Part shown: piece after piece, positions 1-8,362 of the stretch
Layout: each line of letters opens with the position of its first letter
Numbering within the stretch: position 1 is the stretch's first letter
NCBI RefSeq assembly: GCF_002261345.1
Contig: NZ_NEVT01000004.1
Coordinates: 107,910-171,909 of the forward strand
DNA: 64,000 nucleotides
DNA from: Bordetella genomosp. 2
Lineage (GTDB): Bacteria > Pseudomonadota > Gammaproteobacteria > Burkholderiales > Burkholderiaceae_B
Direction of reading: 5' to 3'
The notes under the pieces: model-generated
Told to the model about the DNA's origin: nothing
What the model saw: the letters and a program-made list of their open reading frames with translations, nothing else
Database searches by the model: none
Made by a program: the position numbers and the translations under genes

Positions 1-368
1 CCGATCCCAATCTGCTTATCCTGTACGTCGACAGCCCGGACCGCAGCGCCCGTTTCTACACCGAGTTGCTGCACAAGCAGCCGGTGCACGCCACGCCGAA
101 CTTCGCCAAATTCAAGCTGGACTCCGGCCTGATGCTGGGCCTGTGGGCGCGCCAGACGGTCGCGCCGCGGGTGCTGTCGGCCGGCCGCGCCGGCGAGCTG
201 GCCATTCCCGTGGCCGACCGCGATACGGTGCGCGCGCTGCACGCCGACTGGACCGAGCGCGGCATTCCCATCGCGCAACCGCCCACCGACCTGGACATCG
301 GCCATACGTTCGTCAGCCTCGATCCCGACGGCCACCGGCTGCGCGTCATCGCGCCGCGCCGCGACTAG
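1..368 (+). CDS. VOC-family (glyoxalase/bleomycin-resistance fold) protein, 5'-truncated by window edge
   Basis: The reading frame is open from the first bases (codons from base 3) and stops at 366-368, so the true start lies before the window. The visible ~121 residues contain the VOC beta-alpha-beta-beta-beta pattern: an initial strand followed by an SPDRSARFYTELL helix, and a terminal FVSLDPDGHRLRV strand typical of the metal-site edge of these folds. Such proteins are small cytoplasmic dimers; some are lyases or dioxygenases, others bind antibiotics. Nothing visible fixes the substrate. Confidence 0.75.
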   Translation, partial: DPNLLILYVDSPDRSARFYTELLHKQPVHATPNFAKFKLDSGLMLGLWARQTVAPRVLSAGRAGELAIPVADRDTVRALHADWTERGIPIAQPPTDLDIGHTFVSLDPDGHRLRVIAPRRD

Positions 369-492
369 GCCGGTCCGCCCGGCCGGCGGCGCGACGCTGA
401 CAGCTGCCTGTCATGCACGACGGCTACAATCACCCCTGCACCTGCGGGCCCGCCGCCCGCAGGCCGTTCCAATCCCGCTTGACAATCACCCC

Positions 493-1686
493 ATGACTGC
501 TTCCCCAACCGGGCACCGTTCGCCCGGCCTGGTGCTGTTCGCGCTGGCGATCGGCGCCTTCGCCATCGGCACCACCGAATTCGCCACGATGAGCCTGCTG
601 CCCTACTTCGCGCAGAGCCTGCACATCGATGCGCCCACCGCCGGCCATGTCATCAGCGCCTACGCGCTGGGCGTGGTGGTGGGCGCGCCGGTCATCACGG
701 TGCTGGCGGCCCGCCTGCCGCGGCGCGCCCTGCTGATCCTGCTGATGACGATGTTCTCGTTGTTCAACGGCCTGTGCGCGTTCGCGCCCAGCTACGAATG
801 GATGATGGCGCTGCGCTTCCTGAGCGGCCTGCCGCATGGCGCCTATTTCGGCATCGCCGCGCTGGTGGCGGTGTCGCTGGTGCCGGAGCAGCGCCGCACC
901 CAGGCGGTGGGCCGCATGTTCCTGGGCCTGACCGTCGCCACCATCGTGGGCGTGCCGCTGGCCAACTGGCTGGGCCACGCGGTGGGCTGGCGCTGGGGCT
1001 TCGCCCTGGTGGCGGCCGCCGGGCTGCTGACGGTGGCCCTGGTGGCGCTGTTCGCGCCCGCCACGCCGGCCGATCCGCACGCCAGTCCCCTGCGCGAACT
1101 GGGCGCCCTCAAGCGCGGGCAGGTCTGGCTGACGCTGGCCATCGGCGCGATCGGCTTCGGCGGCCTGTTCGCCGTCTATACCTATCTGGCCGACATTCTG
1201 CTGGAAGTGACCGGTGTGGCGCCCGCGGCGGTGCCGCTGGTGCTGGCCGTGTTCGGCATCGGCATGACGGTGGGCAACATCGTGGTGCCGTGGTTCGCCG
1301 ACCGCGCCCTCATGCCCACCGCCGGCGGCCTGCTGTTGTTCAGCGCGGCCGCGCTGGCGCTGTTCACCTTCACCATCGGCAATCTGTGGGCGATCTCCGC
1401 CGCGGTGTTCCTGGTGGGGCTGGGCGGCGCGCTGGGCACCGTGCTGCAGACGCGGCTGATGGACGTGGCGGCCGACGCCCAGGGACTGGCCGCCGCGCTG
1501 AACCATTCGGCTTTCAATACCGCCAATGCGCTGGGCCCTTGGCTGGGCGGCCTGGCGCTCGCGCACGGCCATGGCTGGCGCGCGCCCGGCTGGGTGGGCG
1601 CCCTGCTGGCGCTGGGCGGCTTCGCGCTGTGGCTGGTGTCGGTGTCGCTGGAGCGCCAGCGCCGCCTGCTGCGCCAGGCCGCCTAG
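493..1686 (+). CDS. MFS transporter, DHA1 (AraJ/NepI/PbuE-like) family
   Basis: 397 residues, the usual size for 12-helix drug:H+ antiporters. The first helix carries the GTTEF motif common in AraJ/NepI/YdhP-type exporters. The PHGAYFGIAAL segment and a central GVPLANWLG stretch match the gating helices of the family. It should export small molecules (sugars, nucleosides or drugs) across the inner membrane. It stands alone, with no regulator next to it; the next gene is more than 170 bases downstream. The substrate cannot be assigned from sequence. Confidence 0.85.
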   Translation: MTASPTGHRSPGLVLFALAIGAFAIGTTEFATMSLLPYFAQSLHIDAPTAGHVISAYALGVVVGAPVITVLAARLPRRALLILLMTMFSLFNGLCAFAPSYEWMMALRFLSGLPHGAYFGIAALVAVSLVPEQRRTQAVGRMFLGLTVATIVGVPLANWLGHAVGWRWGFALVAAAGLLTVALVALFAPATPADPHASPLRELGALKRGQVWLTLAIGAIGFGGLFAVYTYLADILLEVTGVAPAAVPLVLAVFGIGMTVGNIVVPWFADRALMPTAGGLLLFSAAALALFTFTIGNLWAISAAVFLVGLGGALGTVLQTRLMDVAADAQGLAAALNHSAFNTANALGPWLGGLALAHGHGWRAPGWVGALLALGGFALWLVSVSLERQRRLLRQAA

Positions 1687-1734
1687 GGCCGGTTGCCTCC
1701 AGGAAGCGCCGCGCCGGCCGCCAAAGAATGCAAA

Positions 1735-1755
1735 GCCGGGGCGCCCGGCCCCGGC
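1735..1755 (+). terminator. GC-rich hairpin downstream of the MFS gene
   Basis: GCCGGGG at 1735-1741 pairs with CCCCGGC at 1749-1755 across a 7-nt loop, about 50 bases after the MFS stop codon. There is no clear T tract, so it may be a weak or factor-assisted terminator rather than a classical intrinsic one. Confidence 0.35.
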
Positions 1756-1863
1756 GAACCTAGGCAAAACCCGCCGCATTACCTATGATCGGGGAACCCG
1801 GCGGGGCGCCTCGTCCGTCGGGCTCCTCGTCAGCGCAATCGTTTCATACCAAGGAGTCCCATC

Positions 1864-2196
1864 ATGGCAGGTTGGTTTGAACTGAAAAAAGCAAGCAACG
1901 GACAATTCCACTTCGCCCTCAAGGCGGGCAATGGGGAAACCATCCTGACAAGCGAGATGTATGCCGCCAAGGCATCGGCCGAAAACGGCATCGCCTCGGT
2001 CCAGAAGAACAGCGGCGACGCTTCGCGCTACAACTCGGCCACCGCCTCGAACGGCAAGTTCTATTTCACGCTGCGCGCCGCCAACAACCAGGTCATCGGC
2101 AACAGCCAGATGTACGGCACGGAAGCCGCGCGCGATGGCGGCATCGAGTCGGTCAAGCACAACGGCGCCACGCAGGACATCCGCGACAACAGTTGA
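1864..2196 (+). CDS. DUF1508 (YegP-like) tandem-repeat protein
   Basis: 110 residues consisting of two copies of the ~48-residue DUF1508 unit. Each unit has an F-x-F/Y core (NGQFHFALKA and NGKFYFTLRA), then a M-Y turn and an A-x-x-G-I-x-S-V helix. The start is supported by AAGGAG at 1851-1856. Proteins of this type are small, cytoplasmic and abundant, often linked to stress, but have no established reaction. It stands alone; the DUF2501 gene converges on it with only 16 bases between. Confidence 0.85.
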   Translation: MAGWFELKKASNGQFHFALKAGNGETILTSEMYAAKASAENGIASVQKNSGDASRYNSATASNGKFYFTLRAANNQVIGNSQMYGTEAARDGGIESVKHNGATQDIRDNS

Positions 2197-2212
2197 AGGG
2201 CCGGCGGCGGCG

Positions 2213-2671
2213 CTACAGGAACGACTTGCCCTGCTCCAGCACCTGGTCGCAGGCCTTGCGGGTGATCTCTTCCTTCAGCCCGCCGCCGCTCAAATCCACC
2301 GATTTGCCGCCGCCCTTGAGCACGCCGCCCGCGCCGGCGCTATAGCCCGGGTCGGACGCGGCTTGCGACTGGCCGCCGAGCTTGCCCACGAGCTGGTCCT
2401 TCACCGACTGCGCGTCGCCGCCGCCCAGGTAATTGTTCTTGATGCAGAACTCGAGCACGCCGGCGGCATTGCCGGCGCTGCCCGCGCTCAGCGACGATAG
2501 CGGCAGGTTGCCGCCCAGGCCCTGCGCCACGCCGCCGGCCGAGGCCCCCTGCTGGCCGCCGCCCATCTGGCCCTTGACCGCATCGAGCAATTGCGCGTGC
2601 GCCCCGCCCGCTGCCCACTGCGCTACGATCACTGCCGCTGCGCCGATGACCTGCCGATGACCGAATCTCAT
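2213..2671 (-). CDS. DUF2501 (YjjA-like) exported protein
   Basis: 152 residues with an N-terminal signal peptide (hydrophobic stretch to about residue 26, ending AHAQ). A Gly/Gln-rich linker follows, then the conserved C-terminal block containing EFCIKNNYL and ITRKACDQVLEQGKSFL, whose two cysteines may form a disulfide. The family is periplasmic and of unknown function. It is transcribed convergently with the DUF1508 gene. Family membership is fairly secure; a role is not. Confidence 0.8.
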   Translation of the reverse strand: MRFGHRQVIGAAAVIVAQWAAGGAHAQLLDAVKGQMGGGQQGASAGGVAQGLGGNLPLSSLSAGSAGNAAGVLEFCIKNNYLGGGDAQSVKDQLVGKLGGQSQAASDPGYSAGAGGVLKGGGKSVDLSGGGLKEEITRKACDQVLEQGKSFL

Positions 2672-2833
2672 TGCGTGCTCCCTGGGTTGAAGGCTCCGCG
2701 ATCATCCTAAAGAGTTCCGGCGGCCGCCGTTGCGGCGGCGCACGGCCGGATGCGACAAAGTATGTAGCGCGGCCCGCGCCCGGCGCGGCACGGTAGCAAG
2801 TCGATTCGGATTGTCACTGGCCGGACACGATGG

Positions 2834-3973
2834 TCAGGCGCAGCTTGCCCGCAATGCCGGCAGGTCGGGCTCGATGCCGATGCCGGGCGCCTGCCCCAGC
2901 CGCGCGACGCCGTCCCGCAATTGCGCCAGCGGCCCGCTGAGCAGGGTGCGCAGCGGATTGTCGTTGGCGTCGATCTCGAGCAGCCCATGGTTGCCGGCAT
3001 CGTCGACGGCGGCCAGCACGTGGGCGGAGGCCATCAACCCGACGCCGGCGCCCAGGTAATGCGGGCAGTAGCGCAGCCCCGCCGCCCGGATGGCGCGCGC
3101 CACCGGCAGCACGCCGGAGATGCCGCCCCATTTGGCCAGGTCGGGCTGCACCACGCGCAGGAAAGCGCCGTCGATGGCGGTCCGGAAGGCGTCCGCGCCC
3201 AGGCAGTTCTCGCCGGCCGCCAGCGGCACCGGCGACTGGTGCGCCAGCGCCTGCCATTCCGCCAGGGGCCGGTCGGCGCGCAGCGGCTCTTCCAGCCAGG
3301 CGATATCGAGCTCCGCCATGGCCTGCGCCATGGTGGCGGCGACCGACGCGTCCCAGCCCTGGTTGGCATCCGCCATGAGCGGCACGCCGGGCCCCAGCAG
3401 CGCGCGCACGCGGCGCAGGTTGACGAGGTCGCGCTCCTGGCCGAAACCCAGCTTGAGCTTGAAGGCGCGATAGCCTTCCTGGCGCTTGCGCGACACGACC
3501 TGCTCGGGGTCGTCCGGGTTGATACCGCTGGCGTAGACCGCCACCCGGTCGTCCGTCCCGCCCAGGAATGCCCACAACGGCCGGCCGGCGCGGCGCGCGC
3601 ACAAGTCCCACAGCGCCACGTCCACGCCGGCGATGGCCTGCGCCATGGGGCCGGGCTCGCCCGCCTGGATCGCCAGCACTGCCGTGGCCGCGCTCAGGTG
3701 GGCGTAGGCCTCGGCCGGCGCGGCGTAGGCGCGGCCCACCAGCAGGGGCCGCAGCACGGTGTCGACCAGGCGGGAGCGATGCTCGGCGCCGCAGGCCGGG
3801 AAATTGCACCAGACCTCGCCCCAGCCATGCGCGCCGTCGCGGTCCTCGACGCGCACGAACACGGCCGGACGGTCGTGCATGACGCCGAACGAAGTGCGCA
3901 CCGGGTGTTCGACCGGATAGCGCAGCACATGGACCTGCAGGTCGGCGACGTTCAGGCGGTGCGCATCGTCCAT
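2834..3973 (-). CDS. Mandelate racemase/muconate lactonizing enzyme family (enolase superfamily)
   Basis: 379 residues with a capping domain (about 1-125) and a TIM barrel. Visible catalytic elements are the K-x-K pair in AFKLKLGF, metal ligands in MADANQGWD, WLEEPL and AGENCLG, and the later QPDLAKWGG. These enzymes abstract an alpha-proton from a carboxylate and then racemize, dehydrate or lactonize. The ATG at 3973 follows GAGG lying in the stop region of the upstream GntR gene, 8 bases away, so the two form an operon. Because the GntR gene lost its 5' end and promoter region, expression here is doubtful. The precise substrate is unknown. Confidence 0.85.
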   Translation of the reverse strand: MDDAHRLNVADLQVHVLRYPVEHPVRTSFGVMHDRPAVFVRVEDRDGAHGWGEVWCNFPACGAEHRSRLVDTVLRPLLVGRAYAAPAEAYAHLSAATAVLAIQAGEPGPMAQAIAGVDVALWDLCARRAGRPLWAFLGGTDDRVAVYASGINPDDPEQVVSRKRQEGYRAFKLKLGFGQERDLVNLRRVRALLGPGVPLMADANQGWDASVAATMAQAMAELDIAWLEEPLRADRPLAEWQALAHQSPVPLAAGENCLGADAFRTAIDGAFLRVVQPDLAKWGGISGVLPVARAIRAAGLRYCPHYLGAGVGLMASAHVLAAVDDAGNHGLLEIDANDNPLRTLLSGPLAQLRDGVARLGQAPGIGIEPDLPALRASCA

Positions 3974-3981
3974 GGGGGGCC

Positions 3982-4602
3982 TCAGGGGATCAGGTTCATT
4001 TCGACATGGATGAAGTCGCCGCGATAGGAGACTTCGCTGAGATAGATCACGCACCCCTGGGCGTCGACGAACACGCGGCGCACTTCGGCGATGGGAGTAT
4101 TCACCGCCACCTGCAGCTGCTGGGCCACTTCGGTGTCGGCCGTGCCGATGGTCAGCGCCTGGCGCGCCTGGGCGATCTGCACCTGCGGCAGGGAAACCAG
4201 CAGCGGGATGACGGTCTCGTTGCGGAAACGCGACGGGTCGAGCCGGAAGACATGCTCGGCCAGATAGATGTTGATGACGCAATACGGCTGGCCTTCCCGC
4301 TCGTGGATGCGCCGCATGAACACATAGCGGTCGGCGGCGAGGCCGTCCTGCGGCGTGAGCGGCGGGCTGTGGATGGCTTCGTCGATGGTGACGATCTTGG
4401 GCTTGGTGTCGCGGTAGACCTTGGCCAGTTCGGCCAGGGTGGTCTGCACGCGCAGCCAGCGGTCGTTGGGCGGCAGGCCGGTGACGAAGGTGCCGCGCCC
4501 CTGCTGCGGCGAGACCAGGCCTTCGCGGGTCAGCACGTCCACCGCCTGGCGCACCGTGACGCGCGCCACGCCGAATTCGGCCACCAGCTCTTCCAGTGAC
4601 GG
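3982..4602 (-). pseudogene. GntR-family (HutC/UTRA type) regulator, 5' end deleted
   Basis: The protein-like part begins in the middle of the winged helix (PSLEELVAEFGVARVTVRQA) and continues through a full UTRA effector domain to the stop at 3982-3984. The first ~30 residues of the DNA-binding domain are absent. The open frame continues upstream to 4776, but those residues are only the antisense of a permease gene and resemble no GntR N-terminus. The protein presumably regulated the downstream enolase-superfamily gene and the divergent transporter, and should no longer bind DNA normally. Cut point: between 4602 and 4607. Confidence 0.85.
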
Positions 4603-4606
4603 CGAG
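4603..4606. other. Deletion junction joining two divergently oriented truncated genes
   Basis: Left of 4603 the minus strand encodes GntR helix-turn-helix sequence; from 4607 the plus strand encodes the end of a TauC/SsuC-type permease (IFRKVIVPL onward). Both genes are cut at their 5' sides, so the event removed both 5' ends and everything between them. The four bases cgag cannot be assigned to either side. No insertion sequence or long repeat is seen at the scar. Confidence 0.8.
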
Positions 4607-4879
4607 ATCTTCCGCAAGGTCATCGTGCCGCTGACCATCCCGCACATGCTGACCGCCCTGCGCGTCGCGCTGGGGGTAGCCTGGGCCACGCTGGTGGCCT
4701 CGGAACTGATCGCCGCGCAGCAGGGCCTGGGCGCGCTGATCCAGGATGCGTCGTCGTTCTTCCAGCTCGACATCATCTATGTGGGCATCATCTGCATCGG
4801 CCTGATCGCCCTGGCGATGGACCTGCTGCTGCGCGCGGCGGCGCGCCGCCTGGTGGCCTGGCAGGAGCGCATCGCATGA
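4607..4879 (+). pseudogene. ABC transporter permease (TauC/SsuC/NrtB type), C-terminal fragment
   Basis: Only about 90 residues remain of a protein that is normally about 250-280. They contain the last part of the EAA loop (RKVIVPLTIPHMLTALRVAL) and the final two membrane segments. There is no start codon or ribosome site of its own. The stop TGA overlaps the ATG of the ATPase gene at 4876, the usual translational coupling in these operons. Without the permease the transporter encoded by the next two genes should be inactive unless another permease substitutes. Confidence 0.88.
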
Positions 4880-5694
4880 CGGCGCCGCTTTCCGACGTAC
4901 GCATCAGCTTCCGCAATGTCGCGGTCGACTATCCGACGGCCGACGGCCCCATGCGGGTGCTCGACGGCATCGACCTGGATATCCGCCAGGGCGAGTTCGT
5001 CTCGGTGATCGGCCCGTCGGGCTGCGGCAAGACCACTATGATGAACATCGTGGCCGGCTTCGTGCAGCCCACCGAGGGCGAAGTGCTGCTCGACGGCAAG
5101 CCGGTGCGCGGACCGGGTCCGGACCGCGGCGTGATCTTCCAGGAATACGGCGTGTTCCCCTGGCTGACGGTCAAGGAGAACATCGCATTCGGGCTGACGC
5201 TGCGCGCCAACCGCGTCGAGCGCGCCGAGCGCGACGAGATCTGCCAGCGCTACATGAGCCTCATGGGGCTGGCCGATTTCGCCAATCACCATCCCAAGCA
5301 TCTGTCGGGCGGCATGCGCCAGCGGCTGGCGCTGGCGCGCGCCTACGCGGTCAAGCCGCAGTTCCTGCTGATGGACGAGCCGTTCGGCGCGCTGGACGCG
5401 CAGACCCGCTCGGCCATGCAGGACTTGCTGCTGCAGGTGCTGCTGGCCGAAGACAAGACCGTGATGCTGATCACCCACTCGGTGGAAGAAGCCATCTACC
5501 TGTCGTCGCGGATCGTCGTGGTGACGGCCCGGCCGGCGCGCATCCGCACGGTGATCGACGTGCCGTTCGGCTATCCGCGCGCCGAGAACCTGCATGAAGA
5601 CCCGCGGTTCGGCGAACTGCGTTCGCAGATCCGCAGCCTGGTGATGGAGGAATACGCCAGGCAAGCCCGCCAGGCCGTGCGCCTGGGCGATTGA
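4876..5694 (+). CDS. ABC transporter ATPase, TauB/SsuB/NrtD type
   Basis: 272 residues with Walker A GPSGCGKTT near residue 47, the LSGGMRQRLALARA signature, Walker B FLLMDEPFGALD and the switch histidine in LITHS. It would energize uptake of an organic anion such as a sulfonate, nitrate-like ion or pyrimidine precursor together with the receptor encoded next. Its own permease is the truncated gene immediately upstream (4-base ATGA overlap). The gene itself looks intact, but it sits downstream of the deletion scar and has lost its native promoter region. Confidence 0.9.
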   Translation: MTAPLSDVRISFRNVAVDYPTADGPMRVLDGIDLDIRQGEFVSVIGPSGCGKTTMMNIVAGFVQPTEGEVLLDGKPVRGPGPDRGVIFQEYGVFPWLTVKENIAFGLTLRANRVERAERDEICQRYMSLMGLADFANHHPKHLSGGMRQRLALARAYAVKPQFLLMDEPFGALDAQTRSAMQDLLLQVLLAEDKTVMLITHSVEEAIYLSSRIVVVTARPARIRTVIDVPFGYPRAENLHEDPRFGELRSQIRSLVMEEYARQARQAVRLGD

Positions 5695-5719
5695 CCACCG
5701 CTAGAGAGGAAAAGCCACC

Positions 5720-6724
5720 ATGAATCCGCAGCGCAGAACGCTATTGAAGACGGGCGCCCTGGCGGCAGCCATGACGGGCATCGGCATGCCCTGGCTGGCG
5801 CGCGCCGCCCAGAAGGTCCGCGTGGGCTACCTGCACACGCCCGCGGTGGACGGCCAGATCTGGACCGGCCTGGAAACCGGCGCGTTCGCCACGCAGGGCC
5901 TGGACCTGGAGATGATCAAGTTCACCACCGGCCTGGAGCTGTTCCAGGCCATGATCGGCGGCAGCCTGGACATGCTCTCGACTGGCGCCGTGGTGTCGAA
6001 TTTCCCGGCGCGCGGCCAGGGCAAGGTATTCCTGCTGAACAACGTGGAATACGCCACCGCCCAGCTATGGGTGCGCGGCGACGCGGGGATCCGCGGCGCC
6101 GCCGACCTCAAGGGCAAGAAGATCTCGACCACCGCCGGCACCACGGCCCATGTGTTCCTGGACCGCGTGCTCAAGGGCGCCGGCCTGCAGGAAGGCAAGG
6201 ACGTGCAGATCGTCAACCAGCGCATGACCGAGGCGGTCACTTCCTTCATCTCCGGCGCGGTGCCGGCGGTGGCGCTCTGGGTACCTTTCGACGTGACCAT
6301 CAAGCAGAAGGTGCCGGACGCGCGCAAGCTGGTGGATGCCTCGGCGTTCTATCCGGAAGCCGCCATTGTCGGCGGCTGGGCCGCGCGCAACGACTACTAC
6401 GAACAGAACCCGCAAGTGATCCAGGCGCTGATCAAGGGCTGGGTGCAGGCCAATGATCACCTGCTGGCGCACACCGACGAGGCCGTGGCGGTCCTGCAGC
6501 AAAAACACTATCCGCAGGTGCCGCTGGCCGACATGAAAGACCAGTTCAAGGCGTCGAAGTATTTCACGTCGGCCGAATGGCGCGCCAAGTATGCCGACGG
6601 CACCGTGACCAAGTGGCTGCAGCAGGTGACCGACTTCTTCGTGCAGACCGCCAATATCGCCAACCCGGTGCCGGCCGCCACCTACTTCGATCCCAAGCCC
6701 TACCTGGATATCGTCAAGGCCTGA
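5720..6724 (+). CDS. ABC transporter substrate-binding protein, NrtA/TauA/SsuA family
   Basis: 334 residues. The N-terminus has a twin-arginine-like or Sec signal (QRRTLLKTGALAAAM, cleavage near ARAAQ, about residue 31). A two-lobed receptor follows: VRVGYLHTPAVDG, then SLDMLSTGAVV, then STTAGTTAHVFLDRVL. A strong ribosome site (GAGAGGAAA, 5702-5710) precedes the ATG. It should deliver a small anionic ligand to the adjacent ABC system. It lies 25 bases after the ATPase gene and 16 bases before the GMC oxidoreductase, so it is in one transcription unit with both. The ligand is unknown. Confidence 0.88.
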   Translation: MNPQRRTLLKTGALAAAMTGIGMPWLARAAQKVRVGYLHTPAVDGQIWTGLETGAFATQGLDLEMIKFTTGLELFQAMIGGSLDMLSTGAVVSNFPARGQGKVFLLNNVEYATAQLWVRGDAGIRGAADLKGKKISTTAGTTAHVFLDRVLKGAGLQEGKDVQIVNQRMTEAVTSFISGAVPAVALWVPFDVTIKQKVPDARKLVDASAFYPEAAIVGGWAARNDYYEQNPQVIQALIKGWVQANDHLLAHTDEAVAVLQQKHYPQVPLADMKDQFKASKYFTSAEWRAKYADGTVTKWLQQVTDFFVQTANIANPVPAATYFDPKPYLDIVKA

Positions 6725-6740
6725 TGCGCCCTCGCCCGCC

Positions 6741-8339
6741 ATGAGCCCCGCCTACGACTACATCATCATCGGCGCCGGGTCGGCCGGCTGCGTGCTGGCC
6801 AACCGCCTGAGCGCCGACCCGGCCTGCCGGGTGCTGCTGCTGGAAGCGGGCGGCGCGGACCGCAACTTCTGGCTGAAGTTGCCGGTGGGCTATTTCCGGT
6901 CGATCTACGACACCCGCTACTCATGGCAGTTCGCCGTCGAGCCGCAGCCGGAAACCGGCAACCGCGCCATCATCTGGCCGCGCGGCCGGGTGCTGGGCGG
7001 GTCGAGTTCGATCAACGGGCTGATCTACATCCGCGGCCAGCACGCCGATTTCGACGACTGGGCGCGGCTGGGCGCCACCGGCTGGAGCTATCGCGAGGCG
7101 CTGCCGTACTTCAAGAAGTCGGAATGCTATGCGGGCGGCGAGAACGAATACCACGGCGGCAGCGGCGAACTGCACGTCTCGGACCTGCGCAACGACCACG
7201 CCTTGTGCGCCACCTGGCTGGAGGCCGGCGCGCAGGCCGGGCTGCCGGCCAGCCCGGACTTCAACGGCGCGGTCGACAGCGGCCTGGGCTGCTACCAGCT
7301 GACCCTGCGCGGCCGCTGGCGCGACAGCGCCGCGACCGCCTTCCTGCACCCGGTGCGCGCGCGGCCGAACCTGACCGTGCTGACCGGCGCCCACGTGACG
7401 CGCCTGCTGATCGAGCGCGGCGTCTGCCATGGCGTGGCCTGGCTGCGCGACGGCCAGCAGATGCGCGCGCAGGCGGCCGGCGAAGTGATCCTGGCGGCCG
7501 GCGCGCTGCAATCGCCGCAATTGCTGCAGTTATCCGGCATCGGGCCGGCGGCCCTGCTGCACAAGCACCGCATCGCGGTGCACGTGGATGCGCCGGAGGT
7601 CGGGCGCAATCTGCAAGACCATTACCAGGCACGCGTCATCGTCAGGGTCAAGGACCGACTCTCGCTGAATGACGACGTGCGCAACCCCTTCAAGCTGGCC
7701 CGCATGGGCGCGCGCTGGCTGTTCGGGCAGGATGGCCCGCTGACCGTGGGCGCCGGCCAGGTGGGCGGCATGGTCTGCACCGAGCACGCGCGCGGCGGCC
7801 GCGCCGATGTGCTGTTCAATGTCATGCCGCTGTCGGTCGACAAGCCCGGCGACCCGCTGCATGCGTTCTCCGGGTTCTCGGCTTCCGCGACCCAGTGCCG
7901 CCCGGATTCGCGCGGCACGGTGGAGATCCGCTCGGCCGACCCGCTGGCGCCGCCCCACATCGTGTCCAACTACCTGACCGAGCCGCACGACATCAAGGTG
8001 CTGGTGGCCGGCCTGCGCATGCTGCGCGAGATCTACCAGCAACCCGCCTTCCGCCCCTATCTGGCGGGCGAAGAATACATGCCCGGCGCCGCCTTGCGCA
8101 GCGACGCCGAGCTCGAGCATTTCGCGCGCACGCGCGGCGGCACGGTATTCCATGTGTCGGGCACCTGCCGCATGGGCAGCGACGCCGGCGCCGTGGTGGA
8201 CCCGGCCTTGCGCGTGCGGGGCGTCGAGCGCCTGCGCGTGATCGACGCCTCGGTCATGCCGGCCATGGTGTCGGCCAATACCAACGCCGCCACCCTCCTG
8301 ATCGCTGAAAAAGGCGCCGAGCTGGTGGCGCGCGGCTGA
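6741..8339 (+). CDS. GMC-family FAD-dependent oxidoreductase (choline/alcohol dehydrogenase-like)
   Basis: 532 residues, the normal length for BetA-like alcohol dehydrogenases. The N-terminal FAD-binding motif is IIIGAGSAGCVLANRLS (residues ~8-24). GMC signature 1 surrounds GRVLGGSSSINGLIYIRG. The active-site histidine is in VFHVSGTCRMG, and the C-terminal DASVMPAMVSANTNAA block contains the conserved N. It oxidizes a primary or secondary alcohol to the carbonyl using FAD. Its place behind the transporter suggests that it acts on the imported compound. Choline itself is unlikely, since no betaine aldehyde dehydrogenase gene is nearby. Confidence 0.88.
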   Translation: MSPAYDYIIIGAGSAGCVLANRLSADPACRVLLLEAGGADRNFWLKLPVGYFRSIYDTRYSWQFAVEPQPETGNRAIIWPRGRVLGGSSSINGLIYIRGQHADFDDWARLGATGWSYREALPYFKKSECYAGGENEYHGGSGELHVSDLRNDHALCATWLEAGAQAGLPASPDFNGAVDSGLGCYQLTLRGRWRDSAATAFLHPVRARPNLTVLTGAHVTRLLIERGVCHGVAWLRDGQQMRAQAAGEVILAAGALQSPQLLQLSGIGPAALLHKHRIAVHVDAPEVGRNLQDHYQARVIVRVKDRLSLNDDVRNPFKLARMGARWLFGQDGPLTVGAGQVGGMVCTEHARGGRADVLFNVMPLSVDKPGDPLHAFSGFSASATQCRPDSRGTVEIRSADPLAPPHIVSNYLTEPHDIKVLVAGLRMLREIYQQPAFRPYLAGEEYMPGAALRSDAELEHFARTRGGTVFHVSGTCRMGSDAGAVVDPALRVRGVERLRVIDASVMPAMVSANTNAATLLIAEKGAELVARG

Positions 8340-8362
8340 CGGCGGGCGGGCGGCGGCGCGCC

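Noticed and set aside
4603..4776. The 5' part of the open frame that would give the GntR protein a new N-terminus
   Set aside because: These codons are the exact antisense of the permease fragment, have no ribosome site and resemble no DNA-binding domain. I treat them as fortuitous, not as a real fusion.
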